Shown here: positions 43,642 through 52,897 of the stretch, piece after piece
Position numbering within the stretch: the stretch's first letter is position 1
How the letters are laid out: every line of letters starts with the position of its first letter
From: JADHLJ01 sp038146985
GTDB lineage: Bacteria; Pseudomonadota; Alphaproteobacteria; Thalassobaculales; Thalassobaculaceae
DNA length: 64,000 nucleotides
Reading direction: 5' to 3'
Assembly: GCA_038146985.1 (NCBI GenBank)
Contig: JAYQSQ010000011.1
Coordinates: 310,001-374,000 of the forward strand
Notes under the pieces: generated by a model
What the model saw: only the letters and a program-made list of their open reading frames with translations
The model's database searches: none
What the model was told of the DNA's origin: nothing
Made by a program: the position numbers and the translations under genes

Positions 43642-44679
43642 ATGCGACGTCCATCCGCCTTGCTTGCATGGACCCTGTCCATGGCGCCGCGACTTCTGGC
43701 CGCCATCGGGCTCGTCCTTCTGTTGACTTGGAGCCAGACAGCGGGCCTCGCGCAGGCCCAGCAGAACGAACGGACGGACCCGCTCCAATCCGAGGTAACC
43801 ATCATCGCGGCGGTTCCCGGCGACGCGCGGACCGCCCGGACACTGGGCACCAGACGCAGCGGCAACGGCGTGGTGATCGGCGATGACGGCCTGGTCCTGA
43901 CCATCGGCTATCTCATTCTCGAGGCCAGCGAGATTCACGTCATCGATCCGAAGGGCGATGTGGTCTCCGCCGAGTTCGTCGCTTATGACCATGCCACTGG
44001 ATTCGGCTTGATCCGAACCTCCAAGCCGCTCGGGGTGACGCCGGCGAAGATCGGCACCTCGGCGACGCTGAGCGAATCGGACTATGTCGTGGCGGCGGCC
44101 AGCGGCGGCGGCGACAACGCCACCATGGCCCTGGTCGTCAGCCGGCGGCCTTTCGCCGGTGCCTGGGAGTATCTGCTCGAAAACGCGATCTTCACCACGC
44201 CGCCGCTGCGGTCCTTCCAGGGCGCCGCACTGTTCGGCCGTGACGGCAGTCTCGTCGGCGTCGGCTCGCTGATCATCCGCGACATTACCGACGGCAAGGG
44301 CGGACCGCCCGGCAACCTGTTCGTGCCGATCGACCTTCTGAAGCCGATTCTGGCCGATCTGCTGACCTTCGGGCATTCCACCGAAGCGGTCCGGCCCTGG
44401 GTTGGCATATATCCAGTCGAGGCCAACGGCGTGCTCATGGTCAACCGGCTGGCGGCTGACGGGCCGGCGGAACAGGCCGGCATCCTGAAGGGCGACGTGA
44501 TGCTCGGCGTCGCCGAAACGCCGGTTCGGGAGATGGACCGGTTCTTCAAGCTCATCTGGGCGCTGGGCCAGTCCGGCGTCGACGTACCGCTGAAGATCCT
44601 GCGCGACGGCAAGGTCGTCGATATCACGGTAAAAAGCGGCGACCGGATGAAATGGCTGCGGATGAAGCCGTCCTTTTAA
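43642..44679 (+). CDS. Secreted HtrA-like trypsin-fold protein with PDZ domain, catalytic positions replaced (pseudoprotease)
   Basis: A 345-aa exported protein. The signal peptide ends after AGLAQAQ (about 40). The chymotrypsin-like domain (about 50-230) is followed by a PDZ domain (about 240-340, GVLMVNRLAADGPAEQAGILKGD). Compared with HtrA/DegP, the histidine site reads LVLTIGYLILEASEI (Tyr90 for His), the aspartate site YDHATGFGLIR (Gly120 for Asp), and the nucleophile site RSFQGAALF (Gln193 where GNSGG has Ser). By this alignment all three triad positions have changed, so it should not be a serine protease. It may bind or chaperone a periplasmic protein. The start is at 43642 after a GGGAG site. 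It is divergent from the small unknown gene. Confidence 0.85.
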   Translation: MRRPSALLAWTLSMAPRLLAAIGLVLLLTWSQTAGLAQAQQNERTDPLQSEVTIIAAVPGDARTARTLGTRRSGNGVVIGDDGLVLTIGYLILEASEIHVIDPKGDVVSAEFVAYDHATGFGLIRTSKPLGVTPAKIGTSATLSESDYVVAAASGGGDNATMALVVSRRPFAGAWEYLLENAIFTTPPLRSFQGAALFGRDGSLVGVGSLIIRDITDGKGGPPGNLFVPIDLLKPILADLLTFGHSTEAVRPWVGIYPVEANGVLMVNRLAADGPAEQAGILKGDVMLGVAETPVREMDRFFKLIWALGQSGVDVPLKILRDGKVVDITVKSGDRMKWLRMKPSF

Positions 44680-44716
44680 ACCGGTAGCCCAGGGTTACGC
44701 GTAGCGGAAGCGGTTC

Positions 44717-46063
44717 ATGGCGCCCAAGAAACGGAAATCCACTTCGGCGCGGCGCATGATGCATCTGGCCCAGTTCCTGGTGCACGGGCCGACCTATCAC
44801 AGCCTCGCCATGTGGCGGCATCCCAAGACCGCCGCCGCTGGCTATGACTGGAGCCGGCCGGCGCTCTATCAGCACATTGCCAAGGTCTGCGAGCGGGGCC
44901 TGTTCGATACGGTTTTCTTCGCCGATCTCAACTACATCGCCGACACCTATGGCGGCAGCATGGGGCCGGCCCTGCGCAACGCCACCCAGGCGCCCGAGCA
45001 TGACCCGATCCCGCTGCTGTCCTTCATGGCGGCGGTCACCGAGCGGATCGGCGTCGCCTCGACCTTCTCGGTCAGCCACAGCCACCCGTTCTACGCCGCC
45101 AGGCTCTGGGCGACGCTCGACCATCTGACCGAGGGCCGGGCGGGCTGGAATGTGGTCACCTCGATCAACAGCAATCAGGCCGCCAATTACGGCGACGAGC
45201 GCCAGCCGACCGACACCCGCTACGACCGAGCCCACGAGTTCATGGAGGTTTGCCAGAAGCTCTGGCGCTCGTGGGACGAGGACGCGGTGGTGATGGACCG
45301 GGAAAACGGGATCTTCGCCGACCCGGACAAGGTGCGCCGGATCGAGCATGAGGGCCGGTTCTTCAAGTCGCGCGGGCCGTTGAACGTGGTCCGCTCGCCG
45401 CAGACCGGTCCGGCGATCCTGCAGGCCGGAACCTCGCCCAAGGGCCAGGACTTCGCGGTGAAATATGCCGACGCAATCTTCGCGATCCAGCCGCGCGCGG
45501 TCGATGCCGCAGCCTATTTCGCCTCGATCAAGGGGCAGATGTCGGATATCGGCCGGGATCCCGAGACCTGCAAGATCCTCTACGGCATGCAGCCCTTCAT
45601 CGGCGAAAGCGAGTCCCATGCCCGCGACCTGCAGGACGCGCACAACGCGCTGGTGCCGCTTGAGGGCGGCATGGCAATCCTGTCGGCGCATCTGGATTTC
45701 GATCTTTCCAAGATTTCGGCCGATGCGATCATCTCCGAGCGCAAGGAGCCGGAGCTTTACCGGATGCGCACGCGCTTCCACAAACCCGACGGCACGCCGA
45801 TGACCGTCGCCGAGACCGCCGCCCGCCACGGCCAGAGCGTCAGCCTGCCGCAGTTTGTCGGCACTCCGGAGAGCATCGCCGATCAGATGGAGGCCTTCTT
45901 CGACGAGGTCGGCGGCGACGGCTTCATGCTTTCGGCCAGCCATTCGCCGGGCGCAATCGAGGAGTTCGTCGACCTGGTGGTCCCGGAACTGCAGCGCCGG
46001 GGACGGTTCCGCACCGAATACAAGGGCAAGACCCAGCGCGAGATCCTGACTCAGGCGGATTAA
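44717..46063 (+). CDS. LLM class flavin-dependent monooxygenase (NtaA/SnaA/DszA family)
   Basis: A 448-aa flavin monooxygenase. MMHLAQFLVHGPTYHSLAMWRHP is the family start, followed by YQHIAKVCERGLFDTVFFAD, then VTERIGVASTFSVSHSHPFYAARLWATLDHLT and RAGWNVVTSINSNQAANYG. These are typical of NtaA (nitrilotriacetate) and DszA (dibenzothiophene sulfone) enzymes that need a separate flavin reductase. No reductase gene is beside it. Later motifs are GPAILQAGTSPKGQDFAV and LPQFVGTPESIADQM. The substrate is probably a small N- or S-containing organic compound. Confidence 0.92.
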   Translation: MAPKKRKSTSARRMMHLAQFLVHGPTYHSLAMWRHPKTAAAGYDWSRPALYQHIAKVCERGLFDTVFFADLNYIADTYGGSMGPALRNATQAPEHDPIPLLSFMAAVTERIGVASTFSVSHSHPFYAARLWATLDHLTEGRAGWNVVTSINSNQAANYGDERQPTDTRYDRAHEFMEVCQKLWRSWDEDAVVMDRENGIFADPDKVRRIEHEGRFFKSRGPLNVVRSPQTGPAILQAGTSPKGQDFAVKYADAIFAIQPRAVDAAAYFASIKGQMSDIGRDPETCKILYGMQPFIGESESHARDLQDAHNALVPLEGGMAILSAHLDFDLSKISADAIISERKEPELYRMRTRFHKPDGTPMTVAETAARHGQSVSLPQFVGTPESIADQMEAFFDEVGGDGFMLSASHSPGAIEEFVDLVVPELQRRGRFRTEYKGKTQREILTQAD

Positions 46064-46256
46064 GCGGGGACCGCCGGGAACCGCGCCGGGCGAGGGCAAC
46101 AAAGCAACCCGTGCGGCGGCGTTGAACCGAAAATTTTACGGACAACCGCAATTCTGAACGATTCTTCCTGCGTTTTTGGCGCCAATATCGACAGGAAATT
46201 TCGCCTGCTCCATATTGCTGCTATGTGAGGCCCGTCTCCGCCACCAGGAAGCCAGC

Positions 46257-48650
46257 ATGTCCACAGCCGCCACGAAATCACCGATCGTCACCCCCAAGGA
46301 TCTCGAGACGCTCCAGGCGCTGGAGAAGAAGGTCCTGTGGCTCGCCATGTGGATGATCCACAACGCCAATCATATCCGGCCGAGCCGGGACGGGCTCAAG
46401 GTCGGCGGGCATCAGGCGTCCTGCGCATCGGTTTCCACCGTGATGACGGCGCTCTACTTCCACACGCTCCGGCCCGAGGACCGGGTCGCGGTGAAGCCGC
46501 ATGCCAGCCCGATCTTCCATGCGATTCAGTACATGATGGACCGCCAGTCGCTGGACAAGCTTGAGCGGTTCCGCGCGCTCGGCGGGGTGCAGTCCTATCC
46601 GAGCCGGATGAAGGACGCGGACGAGGTCGATTTCTCCACCGGCTCCGTCGGCCTCGGCGTCGCGATGACCTTGTTCGCCTCCATGGTGCAAGACTACACG
46701 CGCCAGCATAACCTGGTGCAGGACGCCGACAATACCGACCGCAAGCCCGGCCGGATGATCGCCGTCATGGGCGATGCCGAGCTCGACGAGGGCAATGTCT
46801 ACGAGGCGATGCTGGAGGGCTGGAAATACGATGTCCGCAATCTCTGGTGGATCATCGACTACAACCGCCAGAGCCTCGACGGCGTGGTCTCGGACGGGCT
46901 GTTCCAGAAGATCCGGGAGTTCTTCGCCAATGTCGGCTGGAACGTCAATCTCCTGAAATACGGCAAGAAGCTGGAGCGGGTCTTCGCCCTGCCCGGCGGC
47001 GACGTGCTTCGGAACTGGATCGACGAATGCCCGAACGATCTCTACTCGGCGCTCACTTTCAAGGGCCAGTCGGGAGAGCCCGGCGCCTGGCGCGAGCATC
47101 TCAGGGCCGATCTGCGCGGCGTGCGCGGTATGAAGGACATCCTGGAGGATCATGACGACATCGCGCTGCATGCGCTGATGACCAATCTCGCCGGCCAGGA
47201 CATGGAGGCGGTGCTGGAGGCCTTTCACGGGGTCCAGGACGACACCCCGCAATGCTTCATCGCCTATACCATCAAGGGCCATGGCACGCCGCTCGCCGGC
47301 CACCGCGACAACCATGCGGGGCTGATGAACCAGGAGCAAATGAACCGCTTCCGCGCTGACATGCGGGTACCGGACGGCGAGGAATGGTCGAAATTCGGCA
47401 ATATCGGCATCGATGCCGAACGGGCTCGCAAGTTCGTGGTCGCGGCGCCGTTCAACAAGCCGGGATCGCGGATCTTCGATGCCGCCAAGGTGCCGGTCCC
47501 CGACACGCTTCAGCCAACCTACCGGGCCAAGGCTGCGACCCAGGCCGCCTTCGGCAATGTGCTGCACGAGCTCGCGCGCGGGAACTCGGCGCTGGCCAGC
47601 CGCATCGTCACCACCTCGCCGGACGTCTCGGTCTCGACCAATCTCGGGCCCTGGGTGAACCAGCGCGGGGTGTTCAGCCTGGATGTCCGCAACGACGTGT
47701 TCCGCGACGAGAAGGTGGCCTCGGCCCAGAAATGGCTGCGTCACGGCGGCGGCCAGCATTTCGAGCTCGGAATCGCCGAGAGCAACCTCTTCACCATGCT
47801 GGCGGCGCTGGGCCTGTCGGGGCCGGTCTTCGGCACCAGGCTGCTGCCGGTCGGCACGCTCTATGATCCGTTCATCGCCCGCGGCCTCGATGCGCTGAAT
47901 TATGCCTGCTATCAGGATTCCCGATTCATGCTTGTGGCGACCCCGGCAGGCATCACGCTCGCGCCCGAGGGCGGCGCGCATCAGTCGATCAACACCCCGC
48001 TGATCGGCATCGGCCAGCCCGGCCTCACCTCCTTCGAGCCCGCCTATGTGGACGAGATGGCGGCGATCATGCGCTGGGGCTTTGAGTATATGCAGGAAGA
48101 CGACGGCGGCTCGGTCTATCTTAGGCTGTCGACCCGGACCCTGGACCAGCCGAAGCGCGAGATGACTCCCGAGCTCGAGGCCGACATCCTCGCCGGTGCC
48201 TATTGGAGGGTCGAACCCGGCGAGAATGCCGAATGCGCGCTGGTCTATTGCGGGCCGATCGCGCCGGAGGTGATGGAGGCGCATGCCGCGCTTTCGGACG
48301 AGATTCCCGGCCTCGGCGTGCTGGCGATCACCTCCTGGGACCGGCTGTACCACGACTGGCAGCGCTCGGTCGGCCAGCCGGCCAACGGGTCCGGCCATGC
48401 CCGCTGCCATCTGGACGCCGTGCTCTCGCGCCTCTCGCCGCGCGCCGGCCTGGTGACGGTCCAGGACGGCCACCCGGCGAGCCTCAGCTGGATCGGTTCG
48501 GCCAGCGGCCGCCGGGTCTATCCGCTCGGCGTCGCCAGCTTCGGGCAGTCCGGCGACCTGCCGGACCTCTACCGCACCTACCGCATCGATGCCGAGGCCA
48601 TCATCGACATGGCCGCCAGCGCCTGCCTCGACGCCGCCCGCGCAGCCTGA
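46257..48650 (+). CDS. Homodimeric-type pyruvate dehydrogenase E1 / transketolase family enzyme
   Basis: A 797-aa thiamine-diphosphate enzyme related to AceE and MdeB. The ATG at 46257 (MSTAATKSPIV) is preferred. The cofactor motif is VMGDAELDEGNVYEAMLEGWKYD, ending in WWIIDYNRQSLDGV (about 160-210). Other marks are GGHQASCASVSTVM near the N-terminus, TIKGHGTPLAGHRDNHAG, ELGIAESNLFTML, the middle-domain SRFMLVATPAGITLAPEGGAHQ, and the C-terminal SWDRLYHDWQRS. Family members decarboxylate a 2-oxo acid. There is no E2 or E3 gene nearby, so its partner subunits must come from elsewhere or it may act alone. It sits between the LLM enzyme and a convergent PhyH gene. Confidence 0.88.
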   Translation: MSTAATKSPIVTPKDLETLQALEKKVLWLAMWMIHNANHIRPSRDGLKVGGHQASCASVSTVMTALYFHTLRPEDRVAVKPHASPIFHAIQYMMDRQSLDKLERFRALGGVQSYPSRMKDADEVDFSTGSVGLGVAMTLFASMVQDYTRQHNLVQDADNTDRKPGRMIAVMGDAELDEGNVYEAMLEGWKYDVRNLWWIIDYNRQSLDGVVSDGLFQKIREFFANVGWNVNLLKYGKKLERVFALPGGDVLRNWIDECPNDLYSALTFKGQSGEPGAWREHLRADLRGVRGMKDILEDHDDIALHALMTNLAGQDMEAVLEAFHGVQDDTPQCFIAYTIKGHGTPLAGHRDNHAGLMNQEQMNRFRADMRVPDGEEWSKFGNIGIDAERARKFVVAAPFNKPGSRIFDAAKVPVPDTLQPTYRAKAATQAAFGNVLHELARGNSALASRIVTTSPDVSVSTNLGPWVNQRGVFSLDVRNDVFRDEKVASAQKWLRHGGGQHFELGIAESNLFTMLAALGLSGPVFGTRLLPVGTLYDPFIARGLDALNYACYQDSRFMLVATPAGITLAPEGGAHQSINTPLIGIGQPGLTSFEPAYVDEMAAIMRWGFEYMQEDDGGSVYLRLSTRTLDQPKREMTPELEADILAGAYWRVEPGENAECALVYCGPIAPEVMEAHAALSDEIPGLGVLAITSWDRLYHDWQRSVGQPANGSGHARCHLDAVLSRLSPRAGLVTVQDGHPASLSWIGSASGRRVYPLGVASFGQSGDLPDLYRTYRIDAEAIIDMAASACLDAARAA

Positions 48651-48662
48651 GGCGGGACTGGT

Positions 48663-49496
48663 TTAAGACGACCGGGCCGCGCCTTTCTCGGCGCCGGCGA
48701 ACAGGACCGCGTGCTGACGCGCGAGCGCCTCGGCCCGGAACGCCCGCCCGGCATCGTCATAGTCCCGCGCCGGCCGGGGCTCGGGATCGAAATGGCCGTG
48801 CGTGTCCTCGCCCAGGGCCAGGGTCGCGGTGGTGCGTCCGCCGTTCTGGCGCACATGGCTGGCGATATAGCGGATCGCGAAACCGATGCGGGGAATGCTG
48901 CTGGTATTGGGGTCCGAGCCATGGACGAGGCCCACGTGATGCAGCGACATCTCCCCCGGCTCGAGCGTGATATCGACGGCGGCGGCTTCATCCACGTCGA
49001 CGGCGATCTCCTGCCCCCGGGTCAGGAGATTGTCCTTGTGGAAGGTATCGCGGTGGTCGAGCGCCTGACTCTGGCTGCCCGGCACAACGCGCATGCAGCC
49101 GTTCTCGCGCCGGCTCGGGCTGAACGCGACCCAGGCGGTCAGCACCTCGTGCGGCTCCAGCCCCCAATAGTTCGCGTCCTGATGCCAGGAGACGAATCCC
49201 GGGTCGCCGGCGGGCTTGGCGAAGAAGCTGCTGCCCCAGGCCAGCAGATCGGGACCGAGGATGGCGCTCACCGGGCCGGTGATCGCCGGGTCGCGGATCA
49301 GGTCGTAGAGCCAGGGAAACACCAGATGCGGCTTGCTGCGCAGCACCATCGTGCCATCCGCCTCGCCGCGCGCCCGGAAGGCGTCGTAGCGGGCATGCAG
49401 ATCCGCCGCGCGCGCGGGCGTGATGACCCTGAGCGGCGAGAGGAACCCGTCGCGGTGATAGCGCTCCACCTCCTGGGCCGTGAGTGTCGCGGTCAT
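48663..49496 (-). CDS. Phytanoyl-CoA dioxygenase family protein
   Basis: A 277-aa iron/2-oxoglutarate oxygenase. VSWHQDANYWGLEPHEVLTAWVAF gives the His-x-Asp motif (about 104-106), and MSLHHVGLVHGSDPN the distal His. Arg in IGFAIRYIASHV fits the 2OG-binding place. ENGCMRVVPGSQ is also typical. The family includes hydroxylases of fatty acyl-CoA, ectoine and natural-product precursors, and the substrate is not evident. Its stop lies 12 bp from the convergent E1 gene. Start at ATG 49494-49496. Confidence 0.93.
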   Translation of the reverse strand: MTATLTAQEVERYHRDGFLSPLRVITPARAADLHARYDAFRARGEADGTMVLRSKPHLVFPWLYDLIRDPAITGPVSAILGPDLLAWGSSFFAKPAGDPGFVSWHQDANYWGLEPHEVLTAWVAFSPSRRENGCMRVVPGSQSQALDHRDTFHKDNLLTRGQEIAVDVDEAAAVDITLEPGEMSLHHVGLVHGSDPNTSSIPRIGFAIRYIASHVRQNGGRTTATLALGEDTHGHFDPEPRPARDYDDAGRAFRAEALARQHAVLFAGAEKGAARSS

Positions 49497-49551
49497 TCTG
49501 GTTCCTCCCGGGATGCGGTCTCAGCGAATTCTGAGGACGCGGCCCGGCGCA

Positions 49552-49660
49552 GACAAGACCCTTCGAGATGCGCGTACCGCGTTCCTCAGGGTGAGTCGCC
49601 TGGTCAAATATCACTCACCCTGAAGAGCGGCCGAACGGTCGCGTCTCGAAGGGTCTTGTC
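49552..49660. repeat. Nested palindromic repeat, family C, third copy
   Basis: Outer arms include ACCCTTCGAGATGCGCG (49558-49574) and CGCGTCTCGAAGGGT (49640-49654), and inner arms CTCAGGGTGAGT (49585-49596) and ACTCACCCTGAAG (49613-49625). Related to 5849-5952 and 33722-33821. It fills the 175-bp gap between the PhyH and transporter genes, which shows nothing else. Confidence 0.82.
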
Positions 49661-49671
49661 CAGCCCCCGCT

Positions 49672-51174
49672 CTACCGCCGCACCAGAAAGATCAGCGGGA
49701 TCGCCAGGAAACCGGTGATCGCGAGCAGCAGGAAGGCGTTCAGATACCCGATCATGGCCGCCTGGCGCTCGATTTCCCCGCTCAGCCGCAAGAGCCCCTC
49801 CAAGGTCCCGAAATCCCATCGACCCAGCGTCTCGGGGAAGGAGAGCGGCTCGTTGAAGGGGCTGATCCGATGGCTCATGCCCTGATAGTTCGTGGTGGTG
49901 GACCGGATGATCAGCGTGATGGTGAGCGAGATGTAGATGCTGCTGCCGATATTGCGCAGCAGATGCAGCACGGCGGCGCCCTCGGGGATGAACTTCTTGT
50001 CGATGGTGGCGAACATGATCATCGTCAGCGGCACCCAGGACAGCCCGACGCCGAAGCCCTGCACCGCGCTCGCCCAGGCGACGCCCGTGGTGGTCATGTT
50101 GATGTCGAAGCTCGCCAGGAGCAGGCACGAGCCGGCCTGTGCACCGAAACCGAGGACCAGCCCGATCCGGGGGTCGTATCGGCAGATCCAGACCACCAGG
50201 AAATTGCCCATGAGCGCGCCGATGCCCCGGGCCGCCAGAAGCAGGCCGATGATCGAGTCCGGATAGCCGCGCAGGTTCTGCAGCATGGTCGGAAACAGCA
50301 CCATCGGCGTGAAGTTCAGCATTCCGTACAGGAACACCAGCAGCACCCCCAGCGCATAGTTCCGGTCGCGGAGCAGCCAGGGGTTGAGATAGGGCCGCGG
50401 CGTGGTCAGGACATGGGCGACGAAGATGTGGAAACAGATCAGCGCCGCCGCCGCTTCGATCAGGATTTCCGTGGATTCGAACCAGTCCAGACGGTTGCCC
50501 CGGTCGAGCAGCAGCTGGAAGGCGGCGAGCGCCAGGGACAGGCTGATGAAGCCGGTCCAGTCGAGACGGCTGTCCGGATCGTTGCGCCGGTCGAGGATGT
50601 ACAGCCAGGAGCCGATCAGCGCGATCACCGCGAAGGGACCGATGATGTAGAACACCCAGCGCCAGTCATAGGCCTCGGAGATATAGCCGCCGGCGGTCGG
50701 GCCGATCACCGGGCCGAACACCACGCCCATGCCCCAGACCGCGGTGGCGAATCCGTGCTGGCGGCGCGGGAAGACGTCGAGAATGATCGCCTGGGAAAGT
50801 GGCACCAGCGGCGCCCCGAAGGCGCCCTGGCAGATCCGGTAGACCACCAGCTCCGGCAGGCTGGTCGCGCGCCCGCAGAGGATCGAGGCGACGGCGAAGC
50901 CAAGCACCGAGGCCAGCATCAACTGGCGGCGCCCGAAGCGGCTGGTCAGCCAGCCGGTCATCGGGGTGACCACGGCGGTACCGACGATGTTGAAGGTCAC
51001 CGTCCAGGCGATCTGGTCCTGGGTCGCGCCCAGCGCCCCCTGCAACTGCGGCAGGGCAATGTTGGCGATGGTGATGCTCATCCCGTACAGGGTCGAGGAC
51101 AAGGTCACCGTCGCCAGGATTAGCCAGTGCAGGAGGGTGGTGCGCTCCTCCATCGGGGAGGCCTGGACGGTCAT
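49672..51174 (-). CDS. DHA2 family MFS multidrug efflux transporter (EmrB-like)
   Basis: A 500-aa membrane protein with 14 likely helices. The first loop MTGWLTSRFGRRQLML is the motif A region (GWLxxRxGRR), and VFGPVIGPTAGGYISEAYDWRWVFYI is motif C with the Gly/Pro pattern of drug/H+ antiporters. The N-terminal SSTLYGMSITIANIALPQLQGALGAT is typical of EmrB. Such proteins usually pair with a periplasmic adaptor (EmrA/HlyD), but none is beside it. The drug or metabolite exported cannot be told. Confidence 0.92.
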   Translation of the reverse strand: MTVQASPMEERTTLLHWLILATVTLSSTLYGMSITIANIALPQLQGALGATQDQIAWTVTFNIVGTAVVTPMTGWLTSRFGRRQLMLASVLGFAVASILCGRATSLPELVVYRICQGAFGAPLVPLSQAIILDVFPRRQHGFATAVWGMGVVFGPVIGPTAGGYISEAYDWRWVFYIIGPFAVIALIGSWLYILDRRNDPDSRLDWTGFISLSLALAAFQLLLDRGNRLDWFESTEILIEAAAALICFHIFVAHVLTTPRPYLNPWLLRDRNYALGVLLVFLYGMLNFTPMVLFPTMLQNLRGYPDSIIGLLLAARGIGALMGNFLVVWICRYDPRIGLVLGFGAQAGSCLLLASFDINMTTTGVAWASAVQGFGVGLSWVPLTMIMFATIDKKFIPEGAAVLHLLRNIGSSIYISLTITLIIRSTTTNYQGMSHRISPFNEPLSFPETLGRWDFGTLEGLLRLSGEIERQAAMIGYLNAFLLLAITGFLAIPLIFLVRR

Positions 51175-51413
51175 CGCGGGGTCGCTCGCGGTTTGGCGGG
51201 CCGGCGGGAGATTGGGCTGAAACGTGGCTTCACCCCCTTACCATGCGGCAAGCGGCACCCGGAATCGAGCCAAATAGACGGCAAGTCGCCGTCATGGAGC
51301 GGCATCACACAGGCGCTGGGCGCCGCGATGGATTTATCGGTTTGCGGCGGCTAGATTTTCCGCCTAACCCGGTGCTCGGGATATCGACGTTCGAACAAGC
51401 AAGGAGATCGGCC

Positions 51414-52310
51414 ATGGCAAGTCATGCGACAGGAGACGGCGGCATCCCGCCCCGGGACGCGGGCAAGCGTGGCCTGACCCGGATCATGACCCTGGGCGGC
51501 GCCTACGGCACCCGCAACTACACGGTCAAGGATCTGCGCGACGCCAAGGGCAAACGGATCCTGTGCGAGACCCTGCCCTTCTCGGTGGAGGAGGCGATGG
51601 CCGCCGAGGAGGCCGGGATCGACACCATGAAGGTGCGCTTCGATCCGAAGAACCCGGACAGCGCCAAGGCGATCCGGGCGGCCGCGCCGAACACCTTCAT
51701 GGCCTTCTCGGTGCCGCTGCTGGCCGCCGCGACGGCGGACGAGGCGGTGCGGCTCGGCTACGACGCCATGGCAATCGGCGCCGATGCGATCATGTGCCAG
51801 TGGAGCCCGCGTTTCATCGAGGCGGCCCGCGAGGCCGGCATCCCGGTACAGGGCCATGCCGGTCTGGTTCCCCGGCGCAGCACCTGGACCGGCGGGCTGC
51901 GCGCCGTCGGCAAGACCCTGGACGAGGCGGTCTGGGTCTATAACGAGATCAAGGCGCTGGAAAACGCCGGCGCCTATGCGGTCGAGGTCGAGGTGATCCC
52001 CGAGGCGCTGCTGGCCGAGATCACCAAGCGGACCAGCCTGCTGACTTCCTCGATCGGCGGCGGCGCCGGCGGCGACATCCAGTTTCTTTTCGCCGACGAT
52101 ATTCTCGGCAACAACCCACCGCCCTATCCCCGCCATTCCAAGCAGTACCGGGAAATCTACAAGATGAAGGAAGCCATGCAGGCCGAACGGGTCGCTGGCT
52201 TCAAGGAATTCATCGCCGACGTCCGGAGCGGCGCCTTCCCGGCGCCGGAGCACGTCATCAAGGCGTCCGACGGACTTGTCGACGGCTTCCTGGCGGCGAT
52301 CAAGGAATAA
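51414..52310 (+). CDS. PanB-like family protein (ketopantoate hydroxymethyltransferase superfamily)
   Basis: A 298-aa TIM-barrel protein. The later half fits PanB: VQGHAGLVPRRSTWTGGLRAVG, VYNEIKALENAGAYAVEVEVIPEALLAEITKRTS, and DDILGNNPPPYPRHSKQYREI. The first half reads CETLPFSVEEAMAAEEAGIDTMKVRF and lacks the D-x-x-x-G-D-S-L magnesium site of true PanB. It may therefore be an aldolase- or lyase-like relative and not the pantothenate enzyme. The ATG at 51414 follows AAGGAGATCGGCC, a strong ribosome site; earlier in-frame starts are not needed. It converges on the VOC gene. Confidence 0.82.
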   Translation: MASHATGDGGIPPRDAGKRGLTRIMTLGGAYGTRNYTVKDLRDAKGKRILCETLPFSVEEAMAAEEAGIDTMKVRFDPKNPDSAKAIRAAAPNTFMAFSVPLLAAATADEAVRLGYDAMAIGADAIMCQWSPRFIEAAREAGIPVQGHAGLVPRRSTWTGGLRAVGKTLDEAVWVYNEIKALENAGAYAVEVEVIPEALLAEITKRTSLLTSSIGGGAGGDIQFLFADDILGNNPPPYPRHSKQYREIYKMKEAMQAERVAGFKEFIADVRSGAFPAPEHVIKASDGLVDGFLAAIKE

Positions 52311-52329
52311 GGGCGGATTTCGGACCGCC

Positions 52330-52803
52330 TCAGAAGGACGGATTCTGGTCCCAGTCCGGGTCGTCGCTGGGCGACAGCGGCTTGTCTCCCGCCAGCAGGC
52401 CCTTGCCGGGGACGAAGTTGATCTCAAGCCGGATGCCGTCCGGATCCTCGAAGACGATGTAGTAGTAACCGGGCGCGAAATCGCCTTCCAGCGGGCCACG
52501 GTCGATGAAGGCGCCCATCTCGCGCAGCTTGGCCGCCGCCGCGTCCACATCCTCGCGCGAGCGGGCCCGCAGACACAGATGATGCAGGCCGACCCGGTTC
52601 ATCTCGAACCGTTCCGCCTCGCGTCCCTCGGCACAGCGCTGGATCCCGACCGCCGTGCGGCCTCCCACATGGTAGAGAAAGTTGTTGCCGTCATAGACCT
52701 TGGTCATGCCCAGGAACGGCAGCAACTCGCCATAGAAGTCGCGGGCCTTCTCCCATTGGCTGACGGTCAGGATGACATGGGCCATGCCGTTGACTTGGAT
52801 CAT
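52330..52803 (-). CDS. VOC family protein (glyoxalase/bleomycin resistance fold)
   Basis: A 157-aa vicinal-oxygen-chelate protein. It starts MIQVNGMAHVILTVSQWEKARDFYGELLPFLGM, with GLHHLCLRARSREDVDAAAAKLREMG and FEDPDGIRLEINFVP in the second half. The metal residues would be His of MAHVIL, His of GLHHL and Glu of RLEINF. The frame extends to 52905, but the ATG at 52801-52803 gives the usual length. Glyoxalase, dioxygenase or antibiotic-binding roles are all possible. Confidence 0.9.
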   Translation of the reverse strand: MIQVNGMAHVILTVSQWEKARDFYGELLPFLGMTKVYDGNNFLYHVGGRTAVGIQRCAEGREAERFEMNRVGLHHLCLRARSREDVDAAAAKLREMGAFIDRGPLEGDFAPGYYYIVFEDPDGIRLEINFVPGKGLLAGDKPLSPSDDPDWDQNPSF

Positions 52804-52897
52804 TGTTTTGCTCCCCGCCGTCCCCGGTGCCGCCGAATTGCCTTTTGCGGCCGGCCCCCGCATCATTGACGATCCATGATCGCCGCCGGAGACCGTC

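Noticed and set aside
46278..48473. A 731-codon open frame antisense to the PDH E1 gene
   Set aside because: The E1 motifs on the other strand are strong, and the antisense frame has no ribosome site or recognisable domain.
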